Positions 8,486-18,301 are shown, numbered from the stretch's first letter. The stretch: DNA of 64,000 bases from Verrucomicrobiota bacterium (GCA_018240065.1 JAFEGH010000009.1:124001-188000), one strand, 5' to 3'. A program made the numbers and translations. The notes: a model not told the origin generated them from the sequence alone.

Positions 8486-11400
8486 GCATAGGCCTCGGGA
8501 ATAAAATGGTAAACGGCGTTGCCGCGCACAAAGTAGTAGATGGCTCCGCCGAAACACTCTGAAAAGGGGCGTGTGTCAAACAGCTTTACATAACGCCTCA
8601 GCGCATCCGCGTAGATCGATGCCTGCATGTCATATTGATGCTGGCGCATCACGTCAGCGATCTTCTCTGGCGTGTAGTCGGCATCCGAGGGACCCAGGTA
8701 ATTGCTCTTCCAGTCGAGAATGTAATATTTTCCCTCGAATTCAAAGAAGAGGTCGGAAAATCCTTTCATCGCTCCCCGATCGATGGGGTAATAAAACTCC
8801 ATTTCCTGCTGGAGCTGGTGCCGGGGCACATCGCAAAGGCAGAATGTTGTCAGCGGCTTCTTTAACAGCCCAACTATCCATGGCAGAAGGATAGGCCGCC
8901 AATTTTCAAGAGAGGAGAATGCGATCTCTTCTTCAATTAACTCTGCGAGCGCCTTTTCATTGAGAGGGTGGTGGAGTCCACGCTTAAAGATCTTTTCAAA
9001 AAGCAAATGCAGAAGGTGTCCAGTTTCAGAGCCAAGCGGCATCGTATGCGGAGAAAGAGCGGCTCCTTCAGATGGTTTAACCGTTTCCGTCGCATGGTCC
9101 TTCTTGGCAAGAGCTGAAAAGGAGACGACCTGCTCATCCCAATTTGGCATACAAAACGAGGGCGGAGGTTCAAGCGCAATCTCTGAGTGCTGATGCGTTG
9201 CCAGCTGAAGATCGCCGACTTCCTCCAGGATGCAAGTCGAGATCAAAGGAGAGAGTCCTCCCAGCAACTCGCAGGCTCTTGGCAGATCGATATTGCTTGC
9301 GGTCTCGTACAGAGACGCATGGGTATCGGTGCGCTCTGCAATCCTGGCCAGGAACAATTCAATCGGAGAGGCCTCGCCAATTGAGATCCCTTTTCCCTCT
9401 TCTTCGATCATGAGCGGAATATACAGGCGGCTCTTGGCGCGGGTCAGGGCGACATAAAGCTGGCGCATCTTCTCGGCATCGCTCTCGGCAATCGCTCGCT
9501 GGCATGCGGAATCGGCAGGATCCAGCAGCGTCATGACACTGCGGCCATCCTTCTTGACGACGATTTGCTCCGAGGGTTTATGCCGAGCTGCCACACCGAG
9601 CGCAAAAACAGTATCGAATTCAAGCCCTTTGCTCATATGGATCGACATGACGGCCACGCTTCCCTTTTCCTCTTCAGGCGGAACTTTGAGCCTGCTTTCA
9701 TCTCCCTGGTCATCAATTCCGATCTCCTCGAGAAATCTTAAGAAAGCATCTCCTTTTAATCCTGAGAGAGTCTCTTCTTCGATGAGCAGCTCCGAAAGCT
9801 TTCTCAAATCGAGATAGAGGGGAAGATCCCCTCTCTTGAGCATTTCCTGCAAAAGAGTTTCCGAGCCGCCCCACTTGCAATGGAGCAATGCTTGAAAGAA
9901 AGAGCCGACTCCGAGCTCATAAAGAGTGTTGCTCAGCGCCTGCATCTGGGCTTTGGCCTGAAGCAGGGAAGAATCCTCCAATCCCTTATTCAACTGCTGC
10001 TCGCTCCAGTAAATGAGAGGTCCGCCCAGCGCAGCCTTCACCTTGCTGATGTCGCCGGGCGAAAGAACGGCTGCCAGCATCTCTTTGAGAGCAAAATAGG
10101 AGATCGATTCGGTGATCGAAGCTCCCCGTTTGAAGCTGGCAGGAATGCCTTGACCTTTGAGATAATCGATCACTGCCTTGCCTTGGTACCGGTCTTTGAT
10201 CAAGATCGCGATGTCGTGGTATTCGACTTCCTTTTGAGTATGCAATGAGAAGATTTCAGAAGCGATGTAAGGAAGGACTTTTCTGTCGAACATCTCTTCT
10301 GTCGGAAATTTTTTGCTTTTTCCTTTCCTGCCTGTAGCGATAAAAAACTGGACCGGAATCTCTGCTTCACCCGCTTTCTGCCTGGCTCCGGCTTTGACGG
10401 GGATCACTTCGAGGGGCGCATCACGACCCGGCAAGTCCATCCACCCGCCTTGTGCGCGCGAAAAAAGTAAGTTGAGAGCTTCAACGAGTGCGCCCGTCGA
10501 TCGAAAATTGGTGTCGAGATATTTTTTAGCCGAAGATCCCATCGCATTTGCTGCATCGAGATAGACGTAGACATCGGCATTGCGGAAGGCGTAGATCGAT
10601 TGCTTCGGATCGCCGACAAGGCAGATCGCGTCGATGTGCGAAAGGAAAAGCTTCTGAAAGATGTTCCATTGCACAGGGTCAGTGTCCTGAAATTCATCGA
10701 TGATCGCAGCGCGGTACTTGTGCCGCACCCTTTCGACAAAGCGGGGCATCTTGAGCGCTTCTTCAACTTTCAGCAGCAGCGCGTCCGGGGAAAACTTCTC
10801 CTGTTGTTCAAGCAGGGCCTGGCTCTTTTTCTGCAGGTCGCGGCCTAAACGTAAAAAGATCCTGTCGGAGTCTTTCGCTGATTCGATGGAGGGGAGCAGC
10901 GCTCGGCGGACCCTTTCAAGAAGCCCCGGGTAATGCAACGAGGAAAGATCGGGGGCTTTAGCACGTTTCTTTGCGTTTTCTTCTCCCATGATCTCGAGAA
11001 AAAATTCTTTCCTCAGAAGCACGTCGAACTGCTCGGCGGAGCAGCTTTTTGTGGCGAGGATTTCAGCCAGGAAAGCGAACTGACCGGGAATATGGTCGCC
11101 GGTCAATTTATTATATAATGATCTAAGTACTAAGAGATCGGCTGTAAAGCTGCCGGCGTCTACCGAGGGGAGCGCCTCCAATTCCTTTCGAAATGCCTCC
11201 AGAGCCTGGCCATGAGTGGGAGCTTCGGCGATCTCCCTGCCATTGGAGATGAGCTTGACGAGGTTCGCGATCAACCTGCGCGGATCATTTTTATTGCGTC
11301 CAAGAACGGCTTTGATCTGAAAGGGACTGTAATCGGGCGCTGAGACGTCTTCTTTCAAGTGGTCTCGGACCATTTGCTCCAAAAGAGCGACATGCTGTTT

Positions 11401-11841
11401 TTCATCCGGGTCGGATACTCCCATGCCGATCCCCGCCTCGAAGGCAAATTCCCCCAGCACGCGGTGGCAGAATCCATGCAGCGTAAAAATCTGGGCCGCG
11501 TCATAACAGATAAGCGCCGCATCGATCCTTTCGATCGCAGTTTTGACAGCCGCTTCCCCCTGTTCGCAGATGGCCTGCAGATAGTCCACAGAGGGAGTTC
11601 CGCTATTTAGCTCCTCTTTGGTCTTTCCCAGGTTACGCCGGATGCGCAACTTGAGTTCCCGTGTCGCAGCCCGTGTAAAAGTGACGACGAGGATCTGCTC
11701 GATCTTAAGCGGAGAGCTTCCCTCGATGAGAAGGCGAGTGACGAGATGTTCGATCGCAAATGTTTTCCCAGTGCCGGCAGAGGCTTCCAGGAAATGGGGT
11801 TCAAAGACTTCCAGATGGCGGCTCAGGACATCAAAGCGCAT
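8482..11841 (-). CDS. recB: Exodeoxyribonuclease V beta subunit RecB
   Basis: RecB is the 3'-to-5' helicase and nuclease of RecBCD. The protein has 1119 residues. Motifs are Walker A (ASAGTGKT, residues 20-27), VVTFTRAA, the DEFQDTDPVQW Walker B, VGDPKQSIYAFR, the C-terminal helicase motif VALTRAKSRLYIPL, and a RecB nuclease domain near the end (FSDLFFEFEGKYYILDWKSN; the D and D-x-K are catalytic residues in the family). The frame reaches a GTG at 11853, but ATG 11841 is preferred because GGAGG sits seven bases upstream inside recC. The start overlaps recC by 11 bp and the stop overlaps recD by 4. Confidence 0.95.
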   Translation of the reverse strand: MRFDVLSRHLEVFEPHFLEASAGTGKTFAIEHLVTRLLIEGSSPLKIEQILVVTFTRAATRELKLRIRRNLGKTKEELNSGTPSVDYLQAICEQGEAAVKTAIERIDAALICYDAAQIFTLHGFCHRVLGEFAFEAGIGMGVSDPDEKQHVALLEQMVRDHLKEDVSAPDYSPFQIKAVLGRNKNDPRRLIANLVKLISNGREIAEAPTHGQALEAFRKELEALPSVDAGSFTADLLVLRSLYNKLTGDHIPGQFAFLAEILATKSCSAEQFDVLLRKEFFLEIMGEENAKKRAKAPDLSSLHYPGLLERVRRALLPSIESAKDSDRIFLRLGRDLQKKSQALLEQQEKFSPDALLLKVEEALKMPRFVERVRHKYRAAIIDEFQDTDPVQWNIFQKLFLSHIDAICLVGDPKQSIYAFRNADVYVYLDAANAMGSSAKKYLDTNFRSTGALVEALNLLFSRAQGGWMDLPGRDAPLEVIPVKAGARQKAGEAEIPVQFFIATGRKGKSKKFPTEEMFDRKVLPYIASEIFSLHTQKEVEYHDIAILIKDRYQGKAVIDYLKGQGIPASFKRGASITESISYFALKEMLAAVLSPGDISKVKAALGGPLIYWSEQQLNKGLEDSSLLQAKAQMQALSNTLYELGVGSFFQALLHCKWGGSETLLQEMLKRGDLPLYLDLRKLSELLIEEETLSGLKGDAFLRFLEEIGIDDQGDESRLKVPPEEEKGSVAVMSIHMSKGLEFDTVFALGVAARHKPSEQIVVKKDGRSVMTLLDPADSACQRAIAESDAEKMRQLYVALTRAKSRLYIPLMIEEEGKGISIGEASPIELFLARIAERTDTHASLYETASNIDLPRACELLGGLSPLISTCILEEVGDLQLATHQHSEIALEPPPSFCMPNWDEQVVSFSALAKKDHATETVKPSEGAALSPHTMPLGSETGHLLHLLFEKIFKRGLHHPLNEKALAELIEEEIAFSSLENWRPILLPWIVGLLKKPLTTFCLCDVPRHQLQQEMEFYYPIDRGAMKGFSDLFFEFEGKYYILDWKSNYLGPSDADYTPEKIADVMRQHQYDMQASIYADALRRYVKLFDTRPFSECFGGAIYYFVRGNAVYHFIPEAYA

Positions 11842-14800
11842 CGGGTCCTCCACGCAGAGGCTCGAAGGTTCTTTTCAAAATTGCTGACCACTTCAGGAGG
11901 GCTTCTTTGGGATCGAACAGTCCTTGACGGCGATTGAGATAGGTTAAATAACGGTCGGTTCGTTCAGACTCTTTCGACATCTCGTTGCGCAACTCCTCTT
12001 CTCCTCCCTCAAGAACAGCTTTTGCCCAATCAGGCATCAGAGGAGAGGGATTGCATTTGGCAAGGAGGTAATATTCCAGGTAAGTCGCCAGCGCCCCCTT
12101 GGGATCTGCAATTGGGAATTCCACTTTGTTTCCCTTTTTGGTCAGCAGCAGCGCTCTATTCTCAGGATTCAGGCAGCGGTAAATAAGATAGAGAGGCCAA
12201 GTCCTCACAAGGCCGTAGAAATTCTTTTCAACATGCGCGATCAGCCCCTTGGGGCTGACGTCCTCGAGCTCTCCGGTGATATGCACTACCCTCGAATCAC
12301 TTAGCGTGACGGAAAGCGGTGGAAGAAGAAATTCACTCTTTTCTTTTTCGCTGCAGGAAGCCGAGAAGCGCACCGTCTTAATCTCTTCAGGTCTAACGTC
12401 AAACTTGTCTAGCACGCTCAGAAGATCCTGCATCTCCTCTTCCAGTTCGCGTTGGGAAGCCTCGCAAAAGAGCCCTCGCGGGAGTTGTCCTTGCCCCTTT
12501 AACTCCCGCATCACTTGCGGCAAGGAGTTTTGAAGCGCTTTTTTTCGCAGTATCGATTTGCGTAAACTGGAGATGAAAAATTCTGTTTCTTCTTCGTCTT
12601 CTTCCTCATCGAGATAAATCTTTAGCGTCTCGTTGAAGTAGAACTGGAGCGGGCTGCGCGCCAGTTTTTTGATCTGGCGGATGTCGATGACAATTTCCTT
12701 AGGTTCGTTGGAATCGACATTTTTGAGCTCGAAGAGAGGCCCCTTTTCACGGTGGGGGAAGTAGTGCGCGGCAGCGGCGTGGTAATCTTCCTCGCTCCAC
12801 TTCCTGACTTTGGCGCCGCTTGCAAAATAGCTTCTGTCGAAAGGAAAGGAGGGATGGTCGATTTGTTCCATTCCGCCGGCGGCCCCGCGCTTTTGCAAAT
12901 ACTGGTTCAGCTCATCGATGAGCAAAGAGGGTCCTTGATGCTTTCCGTCTTCCGGGTGGATCCGCTGGTAGCTGAAAATGAGATAGTCCTGCGCTTTCAT
13001 GAGCATCTCCAGGAAAAGGGATCGGTCTTCATCGACCTTGAGCGGAAAATAATCGGCAGATTTCAGTCTGCTCATCTCGCACAGCGAGCTTTTGGCATCG
13101 GCCCCGGGGTAAGCCCCTTCGTCCATCCCAAGGCACCAGATGATGCGAGCAGGGCTAATGCTGCCAGCCTTGAGGGACGTGAATGTGATTTTGTCCATTT
13201 GGGAGGATGCAGCTGCCCCCGCAGGTTTATCTGCAAGATGATGCAGGACGCGCGAGATACTCTGGAAATTCCAGACTTTCTCTTTCAGTCCGCGGCAAGA
13301 TACGCCAAGCGTTTTGATTTCCTGAAAGAAAGATTCCCTTTCCCATTCTATCGCAAAATACTTGTCGGCAGTGCGCAGGAACATCTCCAACCACTCGGAG
13401 GCGCTTCTGATCTGCTCAAGGAAAGAAAGATCGCTCTTGAGTTCAGAGAAGAGCGCAAGGAATCGATTAAAGAGATCGATCTCCGATTGCGGAATCCCGC
13501 TGACTGGCCATGTCTCGAAATGACTTTCTTCGTCACTGTTCATCGCAAGACCGCAAAGAAGCCTGTCAATCCCTTCTTCCCAGCTGTTGGGATTGCCCGA
13601 CAAGTCTCTTTTCACCTGTGCTTGCCTGAACCATTGACTTAAATGATGGACCTCGTCGTGAGACAACCCCCATTTTTCCATCAAGGATGGACAGCGCAGC
13701 AGCTCGATTAACGACGCCAGGGCATAGCGCTCTTTAGGAAGATCGATCAATTGCAGAAAGCCTCGCACCGTGGCGCTGACGCTCTTTAACGGCATCCCGT
13801 CGACGGTATAGGAAAATCCGGCCTGAGAGAAGACCATGTGAATGTAGGGAGCATAGGAAGAAATGTCGGGGCTTGCGACAACGATGTCGCGCGGCCGGAT
13901 CGGATTTTTTTCTCGGGAATGCGCGTGAATTATCGTCTGCAGTGCGTCGCGCAAGATCTCCACCTCTCGGAGTTTGGAGGAAGCGCTATGCAGCTGAATC
14001 GAGTCATCCGCCCGAAGCATTTCTTCCTCATCGAGATTCAGCATCGAATTCTTCAGCTTGTCAAGCAGCCGATCTCTTTCGGAATTCCTGTAGACTTCGT
14101 CTTCGGCCAACAGAAAAGAATCAAGAGACTTAAGCATCTCCCTTCCAATCTTTCCAAAATTCCCTAAGAGAGGGTGGCTCTGCTGCATGTAGTTGTCGAT
14201 CTGCTTGCGGACCTCCTCTTTTGCGCCTTTTCTCTGCAAAAATCTGTTGGTGAACAGGCGCTCTTTGTCGGAAGCGAGATCTTCCCAAAAGAGAGCGCAG
14301 GGAGAGAGATGATAGATCGAGGCGGGGAGCGTGCCAAAGAATGCCAAATGGGAAGCAGACAGGTAGGAAAATCCAAACAGCGCGACCTTGCTTTGAAAGC
14401 AATCAGGCTTCACTCCTTTGAGCGACTCCAGCGGATAGGTCCAAGGGGATTCCTGGGAAAAAAGAGCCTTCCAAAGAATTTGCTGCCAACCTTCAGATCG
14501 GAGCCACTCCGGCAAAAATTGCTTGCCGAACAGCCCATACCGGGCAAATAGCCGAGCCAGCTCATCGGAGAGGGCCGCTATCCTCTTCCGCTGCTTGTCC
14601 TTGTCGCCTGCGTCCAGGTAGGACAGTAATGTGGAAAATTCAGGATTTTCAGCAGAAATCAGGTGCAGTTTTTCTTCGATGGATAGGGAGAGTTCGGGAA
14701 AGGAAGGGATCCTTTTTCCATTGGGAGACTTTGCAACGCTGTCGAGGATCTCCATCACAGCCTGGTTCAAAGGAAGCACTTGAAGGCCCGCTGCAATTTT

Positions 14801-14974
14801 TAAGCGCGGGTGCAAAGCAAAGCGTCTAAATAAAAATTCTTTAATCCCTGGATGGGGAACGACGACCAGGCGATTTTCGAACGGGCGCGAAGAAGAAGAG
14901 AAGAATTCCTCGCCAAGGGCATCGGCCAGGCTGTTCAAATCATTGCTGGAAATGAGCCTTAAAGTTCTTGTCAT
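11831..14974 (-). CDS. recC: Exodeoxyribonuclease V gamma subunit RecC
   Basis: RecC is the scaffold of RecBCD and its Chi-recognising subunit. The 1047-residue protein begins in RecC style (RLVVVPHPGIKEFLFRRFA, like the family's N-terminal helicase-like domain without a working Walker A). It also has LFGFSYLSASHLAFFG and, later, WCLGMDEGAYPG, which resembles the family's LLGMNDGVYP. As in other RecC proteins, the ATPase motifs are degenerate. It is the first gene of the operon and is divergent from the lplT-like transporter, the same arrangement as C. trachomatis CT639-CT641 as I recall it. Confidence 0.92.
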   Translation of the reverse strand: MTRTLRLISSNDLNSLADALGEEFFSSSSRPFENRLVVVPHPGIKEFLFRRFALHPRLKIAAGLQVLPLNQAVMEILDSVAKSPNGKRIPSFPELSLSIEEKLHLISAENPEFSTLLSYLDAGDKDKQRKRIAALSDELARLFARYGLFGKQFLPEWLRSEGWQQILWKALFSQESPWTYPLESLKGVKPDCFQSKVALFGFSYLSASHLAFFGTLPASIYHLSPCALFWEDLASDKERLFTNRFLQRKGAKEEVRKQIDNYMQQSHPLLGNFGKIGREMLKSLDSFLLAEDEVYRNSERDRLLDKLKNSMLNLDEEEMLRADDSIQLHSASSKLREVEILRDALQTIIHAHSREKNPIRPRDIVVASPDISSYAPYIHMVFSQAGFSYTVDGMPLKSVSATVRGFLQLIDLPKERYALASLIELLRCPSLMEKWGLSHDEVHHLSQWFRQAQVKRDLSGNPNSWEEGIDRLLCGLAMNSDEESHFETWPVSGIPQSEIDLFNRFLALFSELKSDLSFLEQIRSASEWLEMFLRTADKYFAIEWERESFFQEIKTLGVSCRGLKEKVWNFQSISRVLHHLADKPAGAAASSQMDKITFTSLKAGSISPARIIWCLGMDEGAYPGADAKSSLCEMSRLKSADYFPLKVDEDRSLFLEMLMKAQDYLIFSYQRIHPEDGKHQGPSLLIDELNQYLQKRGAAGGMEQIDHPSFPFDRSYFASGAKVRKWSEEDYHAAAAHYFPHREKGPLFELKNVDSNEPKEIVIDIRQIKKLARSPLQFYFNETLKIYLDEEEDEEETEFFISSLRKSILRKKALQNSLPQVMRELKGQGQLPRGLFCEASQRELEEEMQDLLSVLDKFDVRPEEIKTVRFSASCSEKEKSEFLLPPLSVTLSDSRVVHITGELEDVSPKGLIAHVEKNFYGLVRTWPLYLIYRCLNPENRALLLTKKGNKVEFPIADPKGALATYLEYYLLAKCNPSPLMPDWAKAVLEGGEEELRNEMSKESERTDRYLTYLNRRQGLFDPKEALLKWSAILKRTFEPLRGGPDAL

Positions 14975-15058
14975 CTAAATGTTTCGTCTCGTCTTCTTAC
15001 AGTGCTCGATTTCAACTCTTTTTTGCCTTTGACATAAGCAGAGCGAGCATTACGGCTA

Positions 15059-15110
15059 TAATTTTAATTCTCAGGAATGGCTTAAATATGCCATTGTGAG
15101 AAGTTAAATT
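15059..15110. repeat. Long imperfect hairpin between recC and lplT
   Basis: AATGGC (15076-15081) and GCCATT (15090-15095) form the inner stem, extended by TCTCA (15069-15073) with TGAGA (15097-15101), and then by an A/T-rich outer stem. There is no clear T-run, so it may be a regulatory structure of the divergent region rather than a terminator. A copy of the dispersed repeat follows directly. Confidence 0.45.
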
Positions 15111-15111
15111 A

Positions 15112-15144
15112 TAGACCCAAACAGCTTCAAAAACTGGTTTTGGG
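15112..15144. repeat. Short copy of the dispersed palindromic repeat
   Basis: The sequence starts TAGACCCAAACAGCTTCAAA and ends GGTTTTGGG. It matches the reverse complement of the copy at 6724-6759 with a few changes and can fold back on itself through CCCAAAC and GTTTTGGG. Confidence 0.7.
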
Positions 15145-15222
15145 AAACGCCAAAGGACGGGCAAAAAAAGATACAAAATCAAGCTGACCTGCTATACTTA
15201 AAAATAAAAAATTAAACATGCC

Positions 15223-16932
15223 ATGCGAAATTTATTCCCTTCTTCCCTGAAAAGGCTGTTCGGCAAGATCCCTTCTTTTTCCCAATCAGGCAAACACGCG
15301 CTGGCCTATCTCAACATCACTCAATTCCTGGGCGTCATCAACGACAACGTCTTCAAATTCGTCATGGCGTTTTTGCTGATCGACACGCTCGGGCACTCGG
15401 AGGCGAGCAGCATCCTGTCCGCGACAGGGGCGATCTACGTGATCCCCTTTCTGCTCTTCTCGTCTTCAGCTGGAATTTTAGCAGATCGGTTCAGCAAACA
15501 AAAGCTCCTTGTCGTGATGAAAGTGGCTGAAATGGTTCTCATGTCGCTTGCAGTTGTGGCCTTCGCCAGCAAGAGCGTGTGGGGCTGCTATACCCTGCTG
15601 TTTTTTTTGTCGACGCACAGCGCCATGTTCGGGCCATCGAAATATGGGATCATCCCCGAACTCGTCCCCTCTGATTCCGTCTCGCGGGCGAATGGGCTGG
15701 TCACTTCTTTTACTTATCTCGCGATCATTATAGGAACTTTTTTAGCTTCATTTCTCACAGAGATCACTAACCGGCATTTCATTCTGATCGCCATCTTCTG
15801 CCTCGCGGTCGCTGTAGGCGGATTTTTCAGCGCCCTGGCAATCAAGCAGACAACAGCGCAGGGATCTCAAAAAAAGATTAACATCTTCTTCGTTCGGGAA
15901 ATCTTTCAGACTCTTAAATACACACGCACCGTCCGCCACCTTCTGGCTGCGATTTTCGGCTCCTCCTTCTTTCTCATGATCGGAGCCTTCACGCAGCTGA
16001 ACATCATTCCATTTGCGATCCAGTCACTCAACCTGAGCGAAGTCGCAGGGGGATACCTTTTTCTCGCCACTGCGCTTGGGATCGCTCTCGGCGCCTATCT
16101 TGCAGGCAAGGCTTCGCGCAAACGGGTAGAGCTGGGTCTTTCCTGTCTTGCCGGCCTCGGGATCGCTCTTTTCTTCATCTTGACCTCCCTCTTTTCAGAA
16201 AACCTGTTCATAGTGATCGGCTGCCTGGTCGCAATCGGGATTTTAGGTGGAGCCTTTATCGTCCCATTCGATACTTTCATTCAGCTCAACAGCGACCATG
16301 AAAAGCGCGGGCAGACGATCGCCGCCTCCAACTTTTTAAGCTTTACAGGCGTTTTAATCGCCTCTTTTTCCCTCTATTTTTTCAATACCGTCTGCGGGCT
16401 TTCCTCTGCCAGCAGCTTTGCTGTCATGGGCGTTTTGACCTTCCTGGTCTCCGTGACGTTATGCCTGCGTCTGTCCGATCTGTTCCTTCCCTACTTTTCT
16501 CGCAAAATCTTCTATCCTCTCACCGGCTTTACAAGTCCCAATACCGATTCGATTGAGAAGACGGGAGGATCGATGCTAGTCCTTGAAAAGGCAACATGGC
16601 GCAACGCTCTCTTGCTTGCCGGAGCATTGCCCAACGTCCACTATTTAATTCCCTCGAACAGCAAAAGATGGCGCTGGTACCACCGCTACTTCTATTCTGT
16701 GCACCAGATCCCCGATGAGAACGAGATCGAAGAGATCCTCAATTCTGCCAAGAGCTATATGGAGCAGGGGATCATCCCCTGCCTGATGCTTGAAAAGAAC
16801 CTCCCCCGCAAGCAGCAATCCTCCACCAATTCCTTCCTCGATTTCTTTAAACGCACCTCCAATCAGCTGCTCTATGTCCGCCTTATCGAGGATACGGACA
16901 CTGGAAAAACTACGTTCCGGTTTGAAAAATAG
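15223..16932 (+). CDS. MFS transporter of the LplT/YgeD family with a C-terminal extension
   Basis: LplT-type proteins flip lysophospholipids across the inner membrane, which allows re-acylation. The 569-residue protein has the family's start (YLNITQFLGVINDNVFKFVMAF, where the N-D-N after the first helix is typical), about 12 membrane segments up to roughly residue 425, and FGPSKYGIIPELVP, an LplT hallmark. The last ~140 residues (from about FYPLTGFTSPN) are soluble and not part of the MFS fold; related proteins in other bacteria carry an acyltransferase there, but no HX4D motif is visible. It is placed beside recC as in C. trachomatis (ygeD). In an intracellular parasite the substrate could be a host-derived lipid. 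Confidence 0.82.
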   Translation: MRNLFPSSLKRLFGKIPSFSQSGKHALAYLNITQFLGVINDNVFKFVMAFLLIDTLGHSEASSILSATGAIYVIPFLLFSSSAGILADRFSKQKLLVVMKVAEMVLMSLAVVAFASKSVWGCYTLLFFLSTHSAMFGPSKYGIIPELVPSDSVSRANGLVTSFTYLAIIIGTFLASFLTEITNRHFILIAIFCLAVAVGGFFSALAIKQTTAQGSQKKINIFFVREIFQTLKYTRTVRHLLAAIFGSSFFLMIGAFTQLNIIPFAIQSLNLSEVAGGYLFLATALGIALGAYLAGKASRKRVELGLSCLAGLGIALFFILTSLFSENLFIVIGCLVAIGILGGAFIVPFDTFIQLNSDHEKRGQTIAASNFLSFTGVLIASFSLYFFNTVCGLSSASSFAVMGVLTFLVSVTLCLRLSDLFLPYFSRKIFYPLTGFTSPNTDSIEKTGGSMLVLEKATWRNALLLAGALPNVHYLIPSNSKRWRWYHRYFYSVHQIPDENEIEEILNSAKSYMEQGIIPCLMLEKNLPRKQQSSTNSFLDFFKRTSNQLLYVRLIEDTDTGKTTFRFEK

Positions 16933-17014
16933 CCCCGCTTTTCACCAATTTAACGTTGCAAAAGATAATGGCTTGGTGAAGAATTCCTTTGCAAACCTGC
17001 ACAGGAGGTGGCCA

Positions 17015-18124
17015 ATGAGCAACAGTACATCATTTCTATCCCCATCCATTCTTTCCCCTTCACTGCTTTCCCCAACGGTGAACATCCATTTTCATGGACA
17101 TCTGGATAATTCCTGCAATAATTGCTTCCCTCCTTCTCCAAAAAGGATTATCGCACTCAATGATTTAACTCTGACCCTCGACAACAGGTCTAAGATTGCA
17201 TCCTGCCTCACCAAATTTTTATGCTGCTCTAAGAGCCTCGATACTCCAGAACAAAATAAGAAGGCTGTCGTTCTTTATGAAAAATTTCTTATTCAGGAAT
17301 ACGGAAGTTCGATCGCCAGCTTGGCCATTAGAATGGCACACATCGACCTTTCTCAAAAAAAGACGGACGGCTCTCCTCTCTTAAATACAGAAGCCGCTGC
17401 GATCGCTAAAGTAGCAGATCAGATTGTAGTCCATCGCGATACGCTCAAAAAGATGCTCAAGCATCTTGCCTTCTACATCGAAACGGCCAAAGGGAAGAAA
17501 GAAGAAGATCTCCCTGCGATCATGGGCGGTGACACGCATTCACCCTCCTTCTCGCGCCGAAGACCCCACAAGGAAAAAGGCGAGGTTCAGATGGGTCCGT
17601 ATGAAAAATTGGAGGTTTACGATGAGACCGATCTTCCCGATTCACCTCTTTCCGTGCGCTCAGGCAATAGCTCTGCGAAAGGGAGAAACTCTCCTTCCGA
17701 TATCACTGCCATTTTTGTTCAAAAGAGGGATGGAAGGGTAGAAACATTCCAGCAGGAGAAAATCAGTAAAGATCTCAAAGAGCTGCCTCTGGAAAAAAAA
17801 CTATCGGACAAGGCGATCAAAAGAATTCTAAAAGACGTAAAGAGCTATCTCACGGGAAATAACGCCCAGCACGTCTCGTCCGATACGCTGCGCACAATTC
17901 TTGCCAAAGCCCTCGAAACCAAAGGCGCTAGAATCCCCCGCCCGGAATTCCTCGATCAGATCCCTAGCAAGGGGATGGTCGAAAATCTCGAGAAAAGAAG
18001 AGGAATTGAAGACATCTCGCCAGAAGAGTGCGAAGCCCTTCTAATAATCGCTGGCTCGCAGGAAAATATCGCCCTAAGCGAATATCCTCTTAAACAGCCT
18101 CGTAATTCTGAAGAGGATTTATAA
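17015..18124 (+). CDS. Lineage-specific protein with an ATP-cone-like domain
   Basis: The start is set by AGGAGG (17003-17008) six bases before ATG 17015; the frame reads further upstream into lplT, but that part is not real. The 369-residue protein has a Ser/Pro-rich N-terminus (LSPSILSPSLLSP), a helical middle (residues 80-160), and a disordered charged linker (170-228). Residues 231-303 then match the ATP-cone pattern: IFVQKRDGRVETFQQEKI, four helices, and SSDTLRTILAKALE. ATP-cones bind ATP or dATP and normally regulate ribonucleotide reductase or NrdR; neither partner domain is present here. No signal peptide is seen. The Ser/Pro start would fit a secreted effector, but that is a guess. 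Confidence 0.6.
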   Translation: MSNSTSFLSPSILSPSLLSPTVNIHFHGHLDNSCNNCFPPSPKRIIALNDLTLTLDNRSKIASCLTKFLCCSKSLDTPEQNKKAVVLYEKFLIQEYGSSIASLAIRMAHIDLSQKKTDGSPLLNTEAAAIAKVADQIVVHRDTLKKMLKHLAFYIETAKGKKEEDLPAIMGGDTHSPSFSRRRPHKEKGEVQMGPYEKLEVYDETDLPDSPLSVRSGNSSAKGRNSPSDITAIFVQKRDGRVETFQQEKISKDLKELPLEKKLSDKAIKRILKDVKSYLTGNNAQHVSSDTLRTILAKALETKGARIPRPEFLDQIPSKGMVENLEKRRGIEDISPEECEALLIIAGSQENIALSEYPLKQPRNSEEDL

Positions 18125-18289
18125 TTACATGTTTAAATCCGAATCGTGAAGAAACTGGAGGTACTGCTGATACAGCTCTTGAAGATCAGAACAGGCGCTC
18201 TTGTCATTGAGCCCTTTTAGATTATCGGCCAAGACTTCTGCGGAATAATCCCACCTCACGGCATCGAGCTCTGGAAGTCGGCATTTCAA
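18125..18289 (-). CDS. Possible 54-residue protein
   Basis: This is a short open frame with ordinary codon use. It starts at TTG 18289, with AAGGA a few bases upstream, and stops exactly where the convergent gene ends. The product is acidic and helical (LPELDAVRWDYSAEVLADN, then SDLQELYQQYLQFLHDSD). It lies just downstream of a terminator that would cut transcription from the outer membrane protein gene, so it needs its own promoter, which I do not see. It may be a gene remnant. Confidence 0.3.
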   Translation of the reverse strand: MKCRLPELDAVRWDYSAEVLADNLKGLNDKSACSDLQELYQQYLQFLHDSDLNM

Positions 18290-18301
18290 CGTTCCTTAAG
18301 C

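Noticed and set aside
12752..13642. 296-codon plus-strand frame inside recC
   Set aside because: recC on the minus strand is supported by family motifs and operon overlaps, so this frame is a shadow.
16790..17014. N-terminal extension of the ATP-cone protein into the lplT gene
   Set aside because: The strong ribosome site is at 17003-17008, directly before ATG 17015, and the extension is lplT sequence read in another frame.
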